A stretch of DNA of 5,986 bases from IDS-8 sp964491485 (GTDB lineage: Bacteria > Pseudomonadota > Gammaproteobacteria > Steroidobacterales > Woeseiaceae). The DNA is taken from assembly GCA_964491485.1 (NCBI GenBank), contig CAZBGV010000188.1, positions 1 to 5,986 of the forward strand. The letters are read 5' to 3'. This document shows, one piece after another, positions 1-5,153 of the stretch; position 1 is the first letter of the stretch, and every line of letters starts with the position of its first letter. Position numbers and translations under genes: made by a program. The notes under the pieces were generated by a model. The model made no database searches and was not told where the DNA came from. It worked only from the letters and a program-made list of their open reading frames with translations.

Positions 1-29
1 CCTGCGTTCGTTTGTACGTGCCTGCGTTC

Positions 30-61
30 GGTCGCCCGCGTGGCGGGCTCCTACGGGTGCC
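30..61 (-). repeat. REP-like palindrome, copy 1
   Basis: This 32-bp unit is repeated without mismatch at 87–118. Its core contains the inverted repeat GCCCGC (34–39), loop GTG, GCGGGC (43–48), and ends in CTAC (51–54). Read on the minus strand it begins GTAGGAGCCCGCC, the layout of REP elements with a GTAG foot, which are known to be mobilised by RAYT (TnpA-REP) transposases. No RAYT gene is present in the window. The flanking CCTGCGTTCG at 21–30 is itself a direct repeat of 1–10. Confidence 0.8.
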
Positions 62-86
62 ATTGTTCGGCTGGCCCGCTGTGTTT

Positions 87-118
87 GGTCGCCCGCGTGG
101 CGGGCTCCTACGGGTGCC
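87..118 (-). repeat. REP-like palindrome, copy 2
   Basis: Identical over 32 bp to copy 1, starting 57 bp further on and in the same orientation. It has the same GCCCGC-GTG-GCGGGC hairpin, the same CTAC end and the same trailing GGGTGCC. Between the two copies, around 66–82, the sequence is vaguely REP-like (GTTCGGCTGGCCCGCTG) and may be a decayed copy. Confidence 0.8.
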
Positions 119-131
119 TGGGGGTGCGTTC

Positions 132-157
132 GGTCGCGCGCGGTGCGGGCTCCTGCG
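132..157 (-). repeat. Degenerate REP-like palindrome, copy 3
   Basis: A diverged copy of the two preceding elements. The stem is GCGCGC/GCGGGC around a GGT loop, so one pair is lost, and the CTAC end has become CTGC. The upstream GCGTTCGGTCG is shared with copy 1. It starts 45 bp after copy 2 and lies 13 bp past the stop codon of the ATPase–FHA gene, in the orientation of that gene's transcript. It could therefore form a 3'-end hairpin there, although no T-tract follows. Confidence 0.6.
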
Positions 158-169
158 CGTATGCGGCGG

Positions 170-1387
170 TCAGCCGCGGCGTTCTTTGAGCTCGGTGGGG
201 GCGGTGCTGGCGCTCGGCTGCCGGAGGTCGCTGTAGACGAGCTCGTGGATGCCGAGCGATACGACGTCGCCGTCCTTCAGGCGGTACTTCTTGATGCGCT
301 CGCTGCCGATGTATACGCCGTTCGTGCTGTTCAGGTCCTCGATGACGCAGCCGCTCTCGTCGTTGGTGAGCTGCGCGTGATGGCGGCTCACGAACTTGCT
401 CTGGATGTAGATCTCGTTGTCGGGTGAGCGGCCGACGATCACGCGGCCGGGCCCGAAAAAGTGCCTGCCGAGCAGCTCGCCTTCGCTGCGCACCTCGATG
501 CCGGTGACGTGCCCGGGATGCTTCACCTGCGGGGCGGCCGAAACCCGGTCGGGGTACGAGCCCGCGGACAGCTCGTGCTCCTTCCAGTTGAGCTCGGCGA
601 CCGCCGCTTTCACGTCGGTGAGCCCGATCACCGTCTTCTGCTCGGCGAACGCGCAGAGCAACGCCGTGTCGCAAAGCGTGTTGATGAGCCGCGGCACCCC
701 GCCGGTGTAGCGGTAGATCGCGTCGTACGCGTCGTCCTTGATCAGGTCCTTCGCGGGCCGCCCGGCCACCGCCAGCCGGTGCTCGATGTACTCGCGCATT
801 TCGCGCCGGTCCAGCGGGCCGACGTGGAAGCGCAGCCGGATGCGCTGCACGAGCTGCTTCAGCTCCGGCGAATCCAGGGTGTCCTTGAGCTCCGGCTGAC
901 CCGCCAGGATGATGCGCAGCACCTTCTCCTTGTGCGTCTCGATGCCGGACATGAGGCGGATCTCCTCCAGCACCTTCTTGGAGAGGTTCTGCGCCTCGTC
1001 GACGATCAGCACGACCTTCTTGCCCTGCGCGTACTGCTCGATCAGGAACATGTTGAGCGTGTCGAGCAGCTCCACCTTGCGCTGGTTGAACGGCTTGAAG
1101 CCGAACTCCGTCAGCACGGCCTGCAGGAACTGGCTCGGACTGAGCTGCGTCTGCGACACCATCGCAAAGATGACGTCGTCGTCCAGCTCGGACAGGAACG
1201 ACTGCAGCAGCGTCGTCTTCCCCGACCCGATCTCGCCGGTGATCACGACGAAGCCGTCCGCGAGCCAGATCGTGGATTCCATGTACGCCTTGGCGCGCGC
1301 GTGCTGCTTGCTCCAGTACACGAACTCCGGGTCCGGCGTGAGCCGGAACGGCTGTTCCTTCAGCTTGAAGTGACTCAGGTAGGACAT
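170..1387 (-). CDS. ExeA/GspA-like AAA ATPase with C-terminal FHA domain
   Basis: 405 residues, ATG start, TGA stop. The N-terminal AAA module of the ExeA/GspA type begins at about residue 5 (HFKLKEQPFRLTPDP). It carries Walker A GEIGSGKTT (51–59), Walker B VVLIVDEAQ (125–133), and a GGVPRLIN segment (229–236) typical of these ATPases. After a polar linker (about 270–295) comes an FHA domain (about 316–385) with GR (319–320), SRHH (334–337) and LNSTNG (352–357), so the phosphothreonine pocket looks intact. Family knowledge: ExeA binds ATP and helps secretin assembly through a transmembrane helix and a peptidoglycan-binding region. Neither is visible here, so this protein is probably cytosolic. 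The start was chosen because family similarity begins at this Met and GAGGTGG lies just upstream, unusually close. An upstream in-frame start at 1462 would add 25 low-complexity residues. It is separated from purK by 132 bp. Substrate and partners are unknown; the PEP-CTERM/exopolysaccharide-locus ATPases are relatives. Confidence 0.9.
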   Translation of the reverse strand: MSYLSHFKLKEQPFRLTPDPEFVYWSKQHARAKAYMESTIWLADGFVVITGEIGSGKTTLLQSFLSELDDDVIFAMVSQTQLSPSQFLQAVLTEFGFKPFNQRKVELLDTLNMFLIEQYAQGKKVVLIVDEAQNLSKKVLEEIRLMSGIETHKEKVLRIILAGQPELKDTLDSPELKQLVQRIRLRFHVGPLDRREMREYIEHRLAVAGRPAKDLIKDDAYDAIYRYTGGVPRLINTLCDTALLCAFAEQKTVIGLTDVKAAVAELNWKEHELSAGSYPDRVSAAPQVKHPGHVTGIEVRSEGELLGRHFFGPGRVIVGRSPDNEIYIQSKFVSRHHAQLTNDESGCVIEDLNSTNGVYIGSERIKKYRLKDGDVVSLGIHELVYSDLRQPSASTAPTELKERRG

Positions 1388-1519
1388 GCCACCTCGGTTA
1401 TTCTGGTCCTCCGTGGATGGTTGCGGCGCCCGCGGGCTCCGCCCGTGTATCGGGCCGCGCATTGCTCTGGGCTGGTTTCAGCGCGTCCCGGCCGCGGCCC
1501 AGCGAGCTGCCGTGCGGCC
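1388..1519. other. Intergenic region between purK and the ATPase–FHA gene
   Basis: 132 bp with no gene. The purK stop codon TAA opens it. A GC-rich inverted repeat, CTGGGC (1467–1472) with GCCCAG (1497–1502), could form a long-looped hairpin downstream of purK, but no T-tract makes it a convincing intrinsic terminator. At 1427–1440 CGCCCGCGGGCTCC resembles the local REP core with about five central bases missing. I see no convincing −35/−10 pair for the ATPase–FHA gene, so it may be read through from purK or use a promoter I cannot recognise. Confidence 0.45.
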
Positions 1520-2608
1520 TTAATTTTCGATTAGTTTCAACGCGTCCGAAAGCCGTCGGTCGCGTTCGGCAGCGCTCCCGGCCACGGTGGTCAGGTGGCC
1601 GAGCTTGCGCCCCGGACGAGCCATTTTAGCGTAATCGTGCAGCCTGAACCCGGCCGCGTCCAGCCGCGAGACGGCGGCAGGGACGGTCCCGATCAGGTTG
1701 ATCATAGCGGAATGGCCGGTCGGCGCAGTATCCCCCAGCGGCAGGTCCAGGATGGCGCGCAGGTGGTTCTCGAACTGGCTGGTCGCGGCCCCCTCGATGG
1801 TCCAGTGCCCGGAGTTGTGGACGCGCGGCGCGAACTCGTTCGCGAGCAGCGCCCCGTCGATCTCGAACAGCTCGAGCGCCAGCACCCCCACGTAGTCCAG
1901 CGCCTCGAGCAGCCGCCCGACGTGGCGCCTGGCCTCGGCCTCGAGCCCGGGCGCCTCGAGAGGCGCGGTCGAGACGCGCAGGATGCCGCCCGCGTGACGG
2001 TTCTCGATCAGCGGCCAGAACGCGGTCGCGCCGTCGCGCCTGCGCACCCCGATGATCGAGGCCTCGCGGCGGAAGGCGATGCGCCGCTCGGCCACGGCGG
2101 GCTGCCGGCCGAGGCGCTCCCAGGCACCGCCGGCGTCCGCGTCACGCTCGATCGCGACCTGCCCCTTGCCGTCGTAGCCGAGGCGCCGGGTCTTCAGGAT
2201 GAGCGGCAACCCGAGCTCGGCCGCCGCCCTTGCCACGTCCCCGGCCGAGTCCACCGGTCGCCACGGCGCGATCGGGATGTCCAGCGATTCGAACAGGCGC
2301 TTTTCCTGCAGGCGGTCCTGGGCGTGCCCGAGGGCCGCGACCGGCGGATAAACCGGGACCTCGGCCGCAACGCGTTCCGCCGCACCGACCGGCACGTTCT
2401 CGAACTCGTAGGTCACGACGTCGGCCCGCGCCGCGAGCTCCTGCAACGCGCGCGGGTCGTCATAGGCGGCCCGGATGACCGGGCCGACGGCGGCTGCCGG
2501 CGGCTCGCCGCCCGGATCGAGAAACACGAGCTCGAGGCCGAGCCCGCGCGCTGCCTCGCCGAGCATCAGGCCGAGCTGGCCGGCCCCGATGATGCCGACC
2601 GTCGTCAC
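1520..2608 (-). CDS. purK: N5-carboxyaminoimidazole ribonucleotide synthase (PurK)
   Basis: 362 residues, ATP-grasp enzyme of de novo purine synthesis. It converts AIR, ATP and bicarbonate to N5-CAIR, the substrate of PurE, in the cytosol. Visible landmarks: N-terminal GIIGAGQLGLML (5–16), YEFENVP (67–73), the ATP-binding lysine and glycine loop KTRRLGYDGKGQ (139–150), and the metal-binding ATP-grasp signature with ELFE (246–249) and NEFAPRVHNSGH (257–268). Length is normal for the family. The start is GTG: its first base is 4 bp inside the end of purE, so GTGA holds the purK start and the purE stop TGA. This implies translational coupling, and only a weak GAAGAG Shine–Dalgarno is visible. 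It is the last gene of the darP-purE-purK unit. Confidence 0.96.
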   Translation of the reverse strand: MTTVGIIGAGQLGLMLGEAARGLGLELVFLDPGGEPPAAAVGPVIRAAYDDPRALQELAARADVVTYEFENVPVGAAERVAAEVPVYPPVAALGHAQDRLQEKRLFESLDIPIAPWRPVDSAGDVARAAAELGLPLILKTRRLGYDGKGQVAIERDADAGGAWERLGRQPAVAERRIAFRREASIIGVRRRDGATAFWPLIENRHAGGILRVSTAPLEAPGLEAEARRHVGRLLEALDYVGVLALELFEIDGALLANEFAPRVHNSGHWTIEGAATSQFENHLRAILDLPLGDTAPTGHSAMINLIGTVPAAVSRLDAAGFRLHDYAKMARPGRKLGHLTTVAGSAAERDRRLSDALKLIEN

Positions 2609-3099
2609 TCTTCGGCGGCGGGGTCCAGCCGCGCCAGCACGTCCTCGGTCTGCCGGCGGCGGTACGCATCGAGCGCCGCCGCAACGCCATCGTCGGCGGT
2701 CGCGAGGATCGCGGCCGCGAGCAGCGCGGCATTGACGGCGCCGGCCTTGCCGATCGCGAGCGTGCCGACCGGGACACCCGCGGGCATCTGCGCGATGGAG
2801 AGCAGCGAGTCCATGCCCGAGAGCGCCTTCGAGCGCACCGGCACCCCGAGCACCGGCAGCCGGGTTTTCGCCGCCGCCATGCCGGGCAGGTGCGCGGCAC
2901 CGCCTGCTCCCGCGATGATCACCTTGAGGCCGCGCTCGACCGCGGAGCCCGCGTACTCGAACAGGAGATCCGGCGTGCGGTGCGCCGAGACGACCTGCAC
3001 GGCATACGCAATGCCGAGCTCGTCCAGCACTTCGGTGGCGTGACGCATCGTGTCCCAGTCGGAACGCGAGCCCATGATGATGCCGACTTTCGGGTTCAT
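2605..3099 (-). CDS. purE: N5-carboxyaminoimidazole ribonucleotide mutase, class I PurE
   Basis: 164 residues. It moves the carboxylate of N5-CAIR to C4, giving CAIR, the step directly after PurK; class I PurE enzymes are homo-octamers. Landmarks: IIMGSRSDW (7–15), SAHRTP (38–43) with the expected catalytic His40 (E. coli His45), GAGGAAHLPGM (64–74), LGVPV (84–88), and SIAQMPAGVPVGTLAIGKAGAVNAA starting at 101. The whole length matches E. coli PurE closely. The ATG at 3097–3099 was chosen because similarity begins there and it overlaps the darP stop (ATGA). The reading frame stays open upstream to 3282 only because of the GC-rich darP shadow. It lies in the middle of a three-gene operon, with purK overlapping its end by 4 bp. 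The presence of PurK supports the class I, N5-CAIR-using assignment. Confidence 0.97.
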   Translation of the reverse strand: MNPKVGIIMGSRSDWDTMRHATEVLDELGIAYAVQVVSAHRTPDLLFEYAGSAVERGLKVIIAGAGGAAHLPGMAAAKTRLPVLGVPVRSKALSGMDSLLSIAQMPAGVPVGTLAIGKAGAVNAALLAAAILATADDGVAAALDAYRRRQTEDVLARLDPAAEE

Positions 3100-3605
3100 G
3101 CCGTTTCTTCTTCGTTGGATGCCTGGAGCAGCGCGTGCACCTCGCGGAAGAGGCGGCGCCGCAGGCGGCGGCGCGCCACCGCGTCCGCCGATTCGAGCTC
3201 CCGCAGGAGCTCCGCGATCCCGTCCACCGGGCGCGCCGTCAGCCGCGCGAGCTCGGCGAGCGCCGGGCCGCCCTCGTCGCACAGCCGTTCGCGCCAGCGC
3301 TCTGCCGCATGAAAGACGGCATTCGCCTCGCGGTCCGTGCGCTCGAGCGCCGCCAGCCCGGTGCGAATTCGCTCCGCGTCCGCGTGCCGCATCAGCTTGC
3401 CGATGAGCTGGCGCTGCCGGCGCAAGGCGCCGCGCGCGCGCATCGAGCCGGCATCGACGATCGCATCGACGAGGCTCGGATCGAGGTCCAGCGCTTCGAG
3501 CGCGCTCGCAGGCAGCCCGATCAGCTGCTCGCCGAGTGCCTGCAGCTCGAGAGACTCCTGCTTGCGGGCGGTCCTGCTCGCGGTGCGGTCATTCACCCGC
3601 GTCAT
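3096..3605 (-). CDS. darP: Ribosome biogenesis factor DarP (YjgA, DUF615)
   Basis: 169 residues, small, highly charged and mostly helical. Family knowledge: DarP/YjgA associates with pre-50S particles and promotes late steps of 50S maturation. The family core is recognisable: N-terminal RKQESLELQALGEQL (14–28), the RRQRQLIGKLMRHAD block (62–76), WRERLCDEG (104–112), LTARPVDGIAELLREL (122–137), and an Arg-rich RRRLRRRLFREVHALL tail (145–160). The tail fits RNA contact. The ATG start gives the usual family length; only a poor GCGGGC lies in the Shine–Dalgarno position. The TGA stop overlaps the purE ATG by 4 bp. Divergent from tldE, as yjgA is from pmbA in E. coli. It is probably transcribed together with purE and purK. 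Confidence 0.93.
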   Translation of the reverse strand: MTRVNDRTASRTARKQESLELQALGEQLIGLPASALEALDLDPSLVDAIVDAGSMRARGALRRQRQLIGKLMRHADAERIRTGLAALERTDREANAVFHAAERWRERLCDEGGPALAELARLTARPVDGIAELLRELESADAVARRRLRRRLFREVHALLQASNEEETA

Positions 3606-3621
3606 GCCCGCATAGTATCAT
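3592..3621 (+). promoter_or_regulatory. Candidate sigma-70 promoter for tldE
   Basis: TTCACC (3592–3597) and TATCAT (3616–3621) are separated by 18 bp, matching 4/6 and 5/6 of the sigma-70 consensus. Transcription would start near 3628, leaving a leader of about 55 nt before the tldE ATG. The −35 hexamer lies inside the 5' end of darP. This patch is clearly more AT-rich than its surroundings. Visual prediction only. Confidence 0.4.
3612..3620 (-). promoter_or_regulatory. Candidate extended −10 element for darP-purE-purK
   Basis: On the minus strand this reads TGATACTAT, an extended −10 (TG-n-TACTAT, 4/6 match) without a recognisable −35. It overlaps the plus-strand −10 of tldE. Only six bases separate it from the darP ATG, so the transcript would start at or next to the start codon and be effectively leaderless. 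This agrees with the lack of a good Shine–Dalgarno for darP. Visual prediction only. Confidence 0.3.
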
Positions 3622-3682
3622 GCGAGGCTTCTCTCGGCCGCGCGGTCAGGCGGCTCCATCATCGACGAGGGCGGAAGACGGC

Positions 3683-5029
3683 ATGAGCGTCGAGGTCAAG
3701 CGCGTCGCCACGGAAGGCGCCCGGCTCGAGCGGATCGTGCAGATCGTGCTCGACGAGGCGCGCCGGCTGGGCGCCGACCAGGCCGAAGCGAGCGCGAGTC
3801 ACGACGTCGGCCTGTCCGTGACGGCGCGGCTCGGCGACGTCGAGAACATCGAGTACACGAACGACCGCGGAGTCGGCGTGACCGTGTACATCGACTCGTG
3901 CAAGGGCAGCGCGACGACCTCCGATTTCAACGAGGCAGCGCTGAAGGAAGCGGTGGCCAAGGCCTGCTCGATCGCCCGCCGCACCGCGCCGGACGAGTAC
4001 GCCGGCCTCGCCGATCCCGCGTTGCTGGCGACCGACCCTCCCGATCTCGCTCTCTCGTGGCCGTGGGACATCGATGCCGGGCACGCGATCGAGCTCGCGG
4101 TCGCCTGCGAAGCGGCCGCACGCGGCTTCGACCCGCGCATCTCGAATTCCGAGGGCGCCACGCTGTCGACGCACGGCGCCACCCGCGCTTACGGCAATAC
4201 GCACGGGTTCCTCGGCAGCTATCCGCGGACCAGCCACAGCCTGAGCTGTGTCGTGGTCGGCGAGGCCGACGGCGTCATGCAGCGCGATTACCATTACAGC
4301 ACGGCCCGCGATGCGGCCGAGCTCGAAACCCCCGAGCACATCGGCATCACGGCGGCGCGCCGCACCGTGGCACGCCTCGGCGCGCGCAAGCTCGGCACGA
4401 CGAAAGCGCCCGTGCTGTTCGCGCCGGAAGTGGCGCGCGGTTTCCTGGGTCACGCGATCGGCGCGATCTCCGGCGGCGCGCAGTACCGCCGCGCGTCCTT
4501 CCTGCTCGACGCGGCGGGCGAGCAGGTTTTTCCCGAATTCGTCACCATCGAGGAGCGCCCGCACATCCCGAAGGGCCTCGCGAGCGCGCCGTTCGACGCG
4601 GAGGGCGTCGCGACGCGCGATCGCGATCTCGTGGCCCGCGGCGTGCTCCAGGGTTACGTGCTGAGCTCGTATTCCGCGCGCCGTCTCGGGCTCCAGACCA
4701 CCGGCAACGCGGGCGGCACGCACAACCTCGTCGTGCCGGGCACGGCCGAAGGACTGGACGAGCTGATCCGCACGATGGGCAAGGGTCTCGTGGTGCACGA
4801 GCTGATCGGGCAGGGCGTGAACGGCGTCACCGGCGACTACTCGCGCGGCGCGGTGGGCTTCTGGGTCGAGAACGGCGAGATCGCCCATCCCGTGCACGAG
4901 GTCACGATCGCCGGCAACCTCAAGGATCTGTACCTGCGCATCGCGGCGATCGGCCGCGACCAGGACCTGCGCGGCGGCATCCGCTGCGGCTCGTTGCTGG
5001 TCGACGGCATGACGATCGCCGGCGCGTAG
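3683..5029 (+). CDS. tldE: TldE/PmbA, subunit of the TldD–TldE metalloprotease
   Basis: 448 residues (E. coli TldE/PmbA is 450). With TldD it forms a heterodimeric zinc peptidase that cleaves unfolded or modified peptides, known for microcin B17 leader removal and CcdA turnover. TldD carries the zinc site and TldE is the non-catalytic partner. Landmarks: N-terminal domain with ADQAEASAS (31–39) and RGVGVTVYID (62–71), SNSEGA (154–159), GHAIGAISGGAQYRRASFL (256–274), TTGNAGGTHNL (339–349), and the strongly conserved C-terminal block GQGVNGVTGDYSRGAVGFW (376–394) followed by EVTIAGNLKDLY (406–417). HELIGQ at 372–377 recalls a broken HExxxH. The ATG at 3683 gives family length and follows GGAAG at 5-nt spacing; the start at 3620 would add 21 unlike residues. 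The TAG stop is part of a REP element's GTAG. No tldD in the window. Confidence 0.95.
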   Translation: MSVEVKRVATEGARLERIVQIVLDEARRLGADQAEASASHDVGLSVTARLGDVENIEYTNDRGVGVTVYIDSCKGSATTSDFNEAALKEAVAKACSIARRTAPDEYAGLADPALLATDPPDLALSWPWDIDAGHAIELAVACEAAARGFDPRISNSEGATLSTHGATRAYGNTHGFLGSYPRTSHSLSCVVVGEADGVMQRDYHYSTARDAAELETPEHIGITAARRTVARLGARKLGTTKAPVLFAPEVARGFLGHAIGAISGGAQYRRASFLLDAAGEQVFPEFVTIEERPHIPKGLASAPFDAEGVATRDRDLVARGVLQGYVLSSYSARRLGLQTTGNAGGTHNLVVPGTAEGLDELIRTMGKGLVVHELIGQGVNGVTGDYSRGAVGFWVENGEIAHPVHEVTIAGNLKDLYLRIAAIGRDQDLRGGIRCGSLLVDGMTIAGA

Positions 5030-5044
5030 GAGCCCGACCGCGAC
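5026..5044 (+). repeat. REP-like element a, internally deleted
   Basis: Begins GTAGGAGCCCG like the other copies, then goes straight to ACCGCGAC. The second stem arm is therefore largely missing and it cannot form its own hairpin. It instead pairs with element b. Bases 5027–5029 are the tldE stop codon TAG. Confidence 0.7.
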
Positions 5045-5050
5045 GTCCGA

Positions 5051-5075
5051 AGTCGCCCGCGTGGCGGGCTCCTAC
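5051..5075 (-). repeat. REP-like element b
   Basis: A full copy: GTCGCCCGCGTGGCGGGC followed by TCCTAC, the same core as the copies at 30 and 87. It is inverted relative to element a. The 11-bp outer arms GTAGGAGCCCG (5026–5036) and CGGGCTCCTAC (5065–5075) are perfect complements, and inner arms GCGAC (5040–5044) and GTCGC (5052–5056) also pair. Together a and b make a REP doublet (BIME/REPIN-like). Confidence 0.85.
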
Positions 5076-5092
5076 AGGCTGCGGTGCGATCC

Positions 5093-5115
5093 GTAGGAGC
5101 CCGCCATGCGGGCGA
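5093..5115 (+). repeat. REP-like element c
   Basis: GTAGGAGCCCGCC followed by ATGCGGGCGA. Stem GCCCGC/GCGGGC around a CAT loop. Plus orientation, head-to-head with element d. Confidence 0.85.
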
Positions 5116-5128
5116 TGCGATCGTCGAA

Positions 5129-5153
5129 GGTCGCCCGCGTGGTGGGCTCCTAC
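5129..5153 (-). repeat. REP-like element d
   Basis: GGTCGCCCGCGTGGTGGGC followed by TCCTAC; one stem base is changed (GTGGGC for GCGGGC), leaving a G·U pair in one transcript. It pairs with element c: 21 of 23 bases of the arms 5093–5115 and 5131–5153 are complementary, around a 15-bp centre. Positions 5150–5152 read as TAG on the minus strand and are the stop codon of the YihY-like gene. The c–d doublet may act as a 3' hairpin for both convergent transcripts. Confidence 0.85.

Noticed and set aside
1..157. Possible CRISPR array
   Set aside because: Only two identical units and one decayed one, strongly palindromic with a GTAG foot, with unequal 57/45-bp periods and related units inverted 5 kb away. 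This fits REP elements, not CRISPR.
12..236. Plus-strand frame encoding a repeated GRPRGGLLRV-like peptide
   Set aside because: The peptide repetition is just the translated REP array (units at 30, 87 and 132). The frame has no ribosome binding site and runs into the ATPase–FHA gene on the other strand.
1464..1505. Intrinsic terminator after purK
   Set aside because: The CTGGGC/GCCCAG arms leave a 24-nt span between them and no T-tract follows in the direction of purK transcription, so a terminator call is not justified.
461..1534. Long plus-strand frame opposite the ATPase–FHA gene
   Set aside because: Leu/Arg/Glu-rich, low-complexity translation with no family likeness; an antisense artefact of high GC content over a clearly conserved gene.
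1595..3043. 482-codon plus-strand frame opposite purK and purE
   Set aside because: Lies fully antisense to two unmistakable enzymes, and its Arg/Pro/Ala-rich translation has no domain features.
3620..3682. Earlier ATG start for tldE at 3620
   Set aside because: It would add 21 residues with no TldE likeness, lies before the predicted transcript start, and lacks the GGAAG-spaced start seen at 3683.
3659..4897. 412-codon minus-strand frame opposite tldE
   Set aside because: Antisense shadow of tldE; Arg/Ala/His-rich with no recognisable motif, while the plus strand carries full-length TldE.
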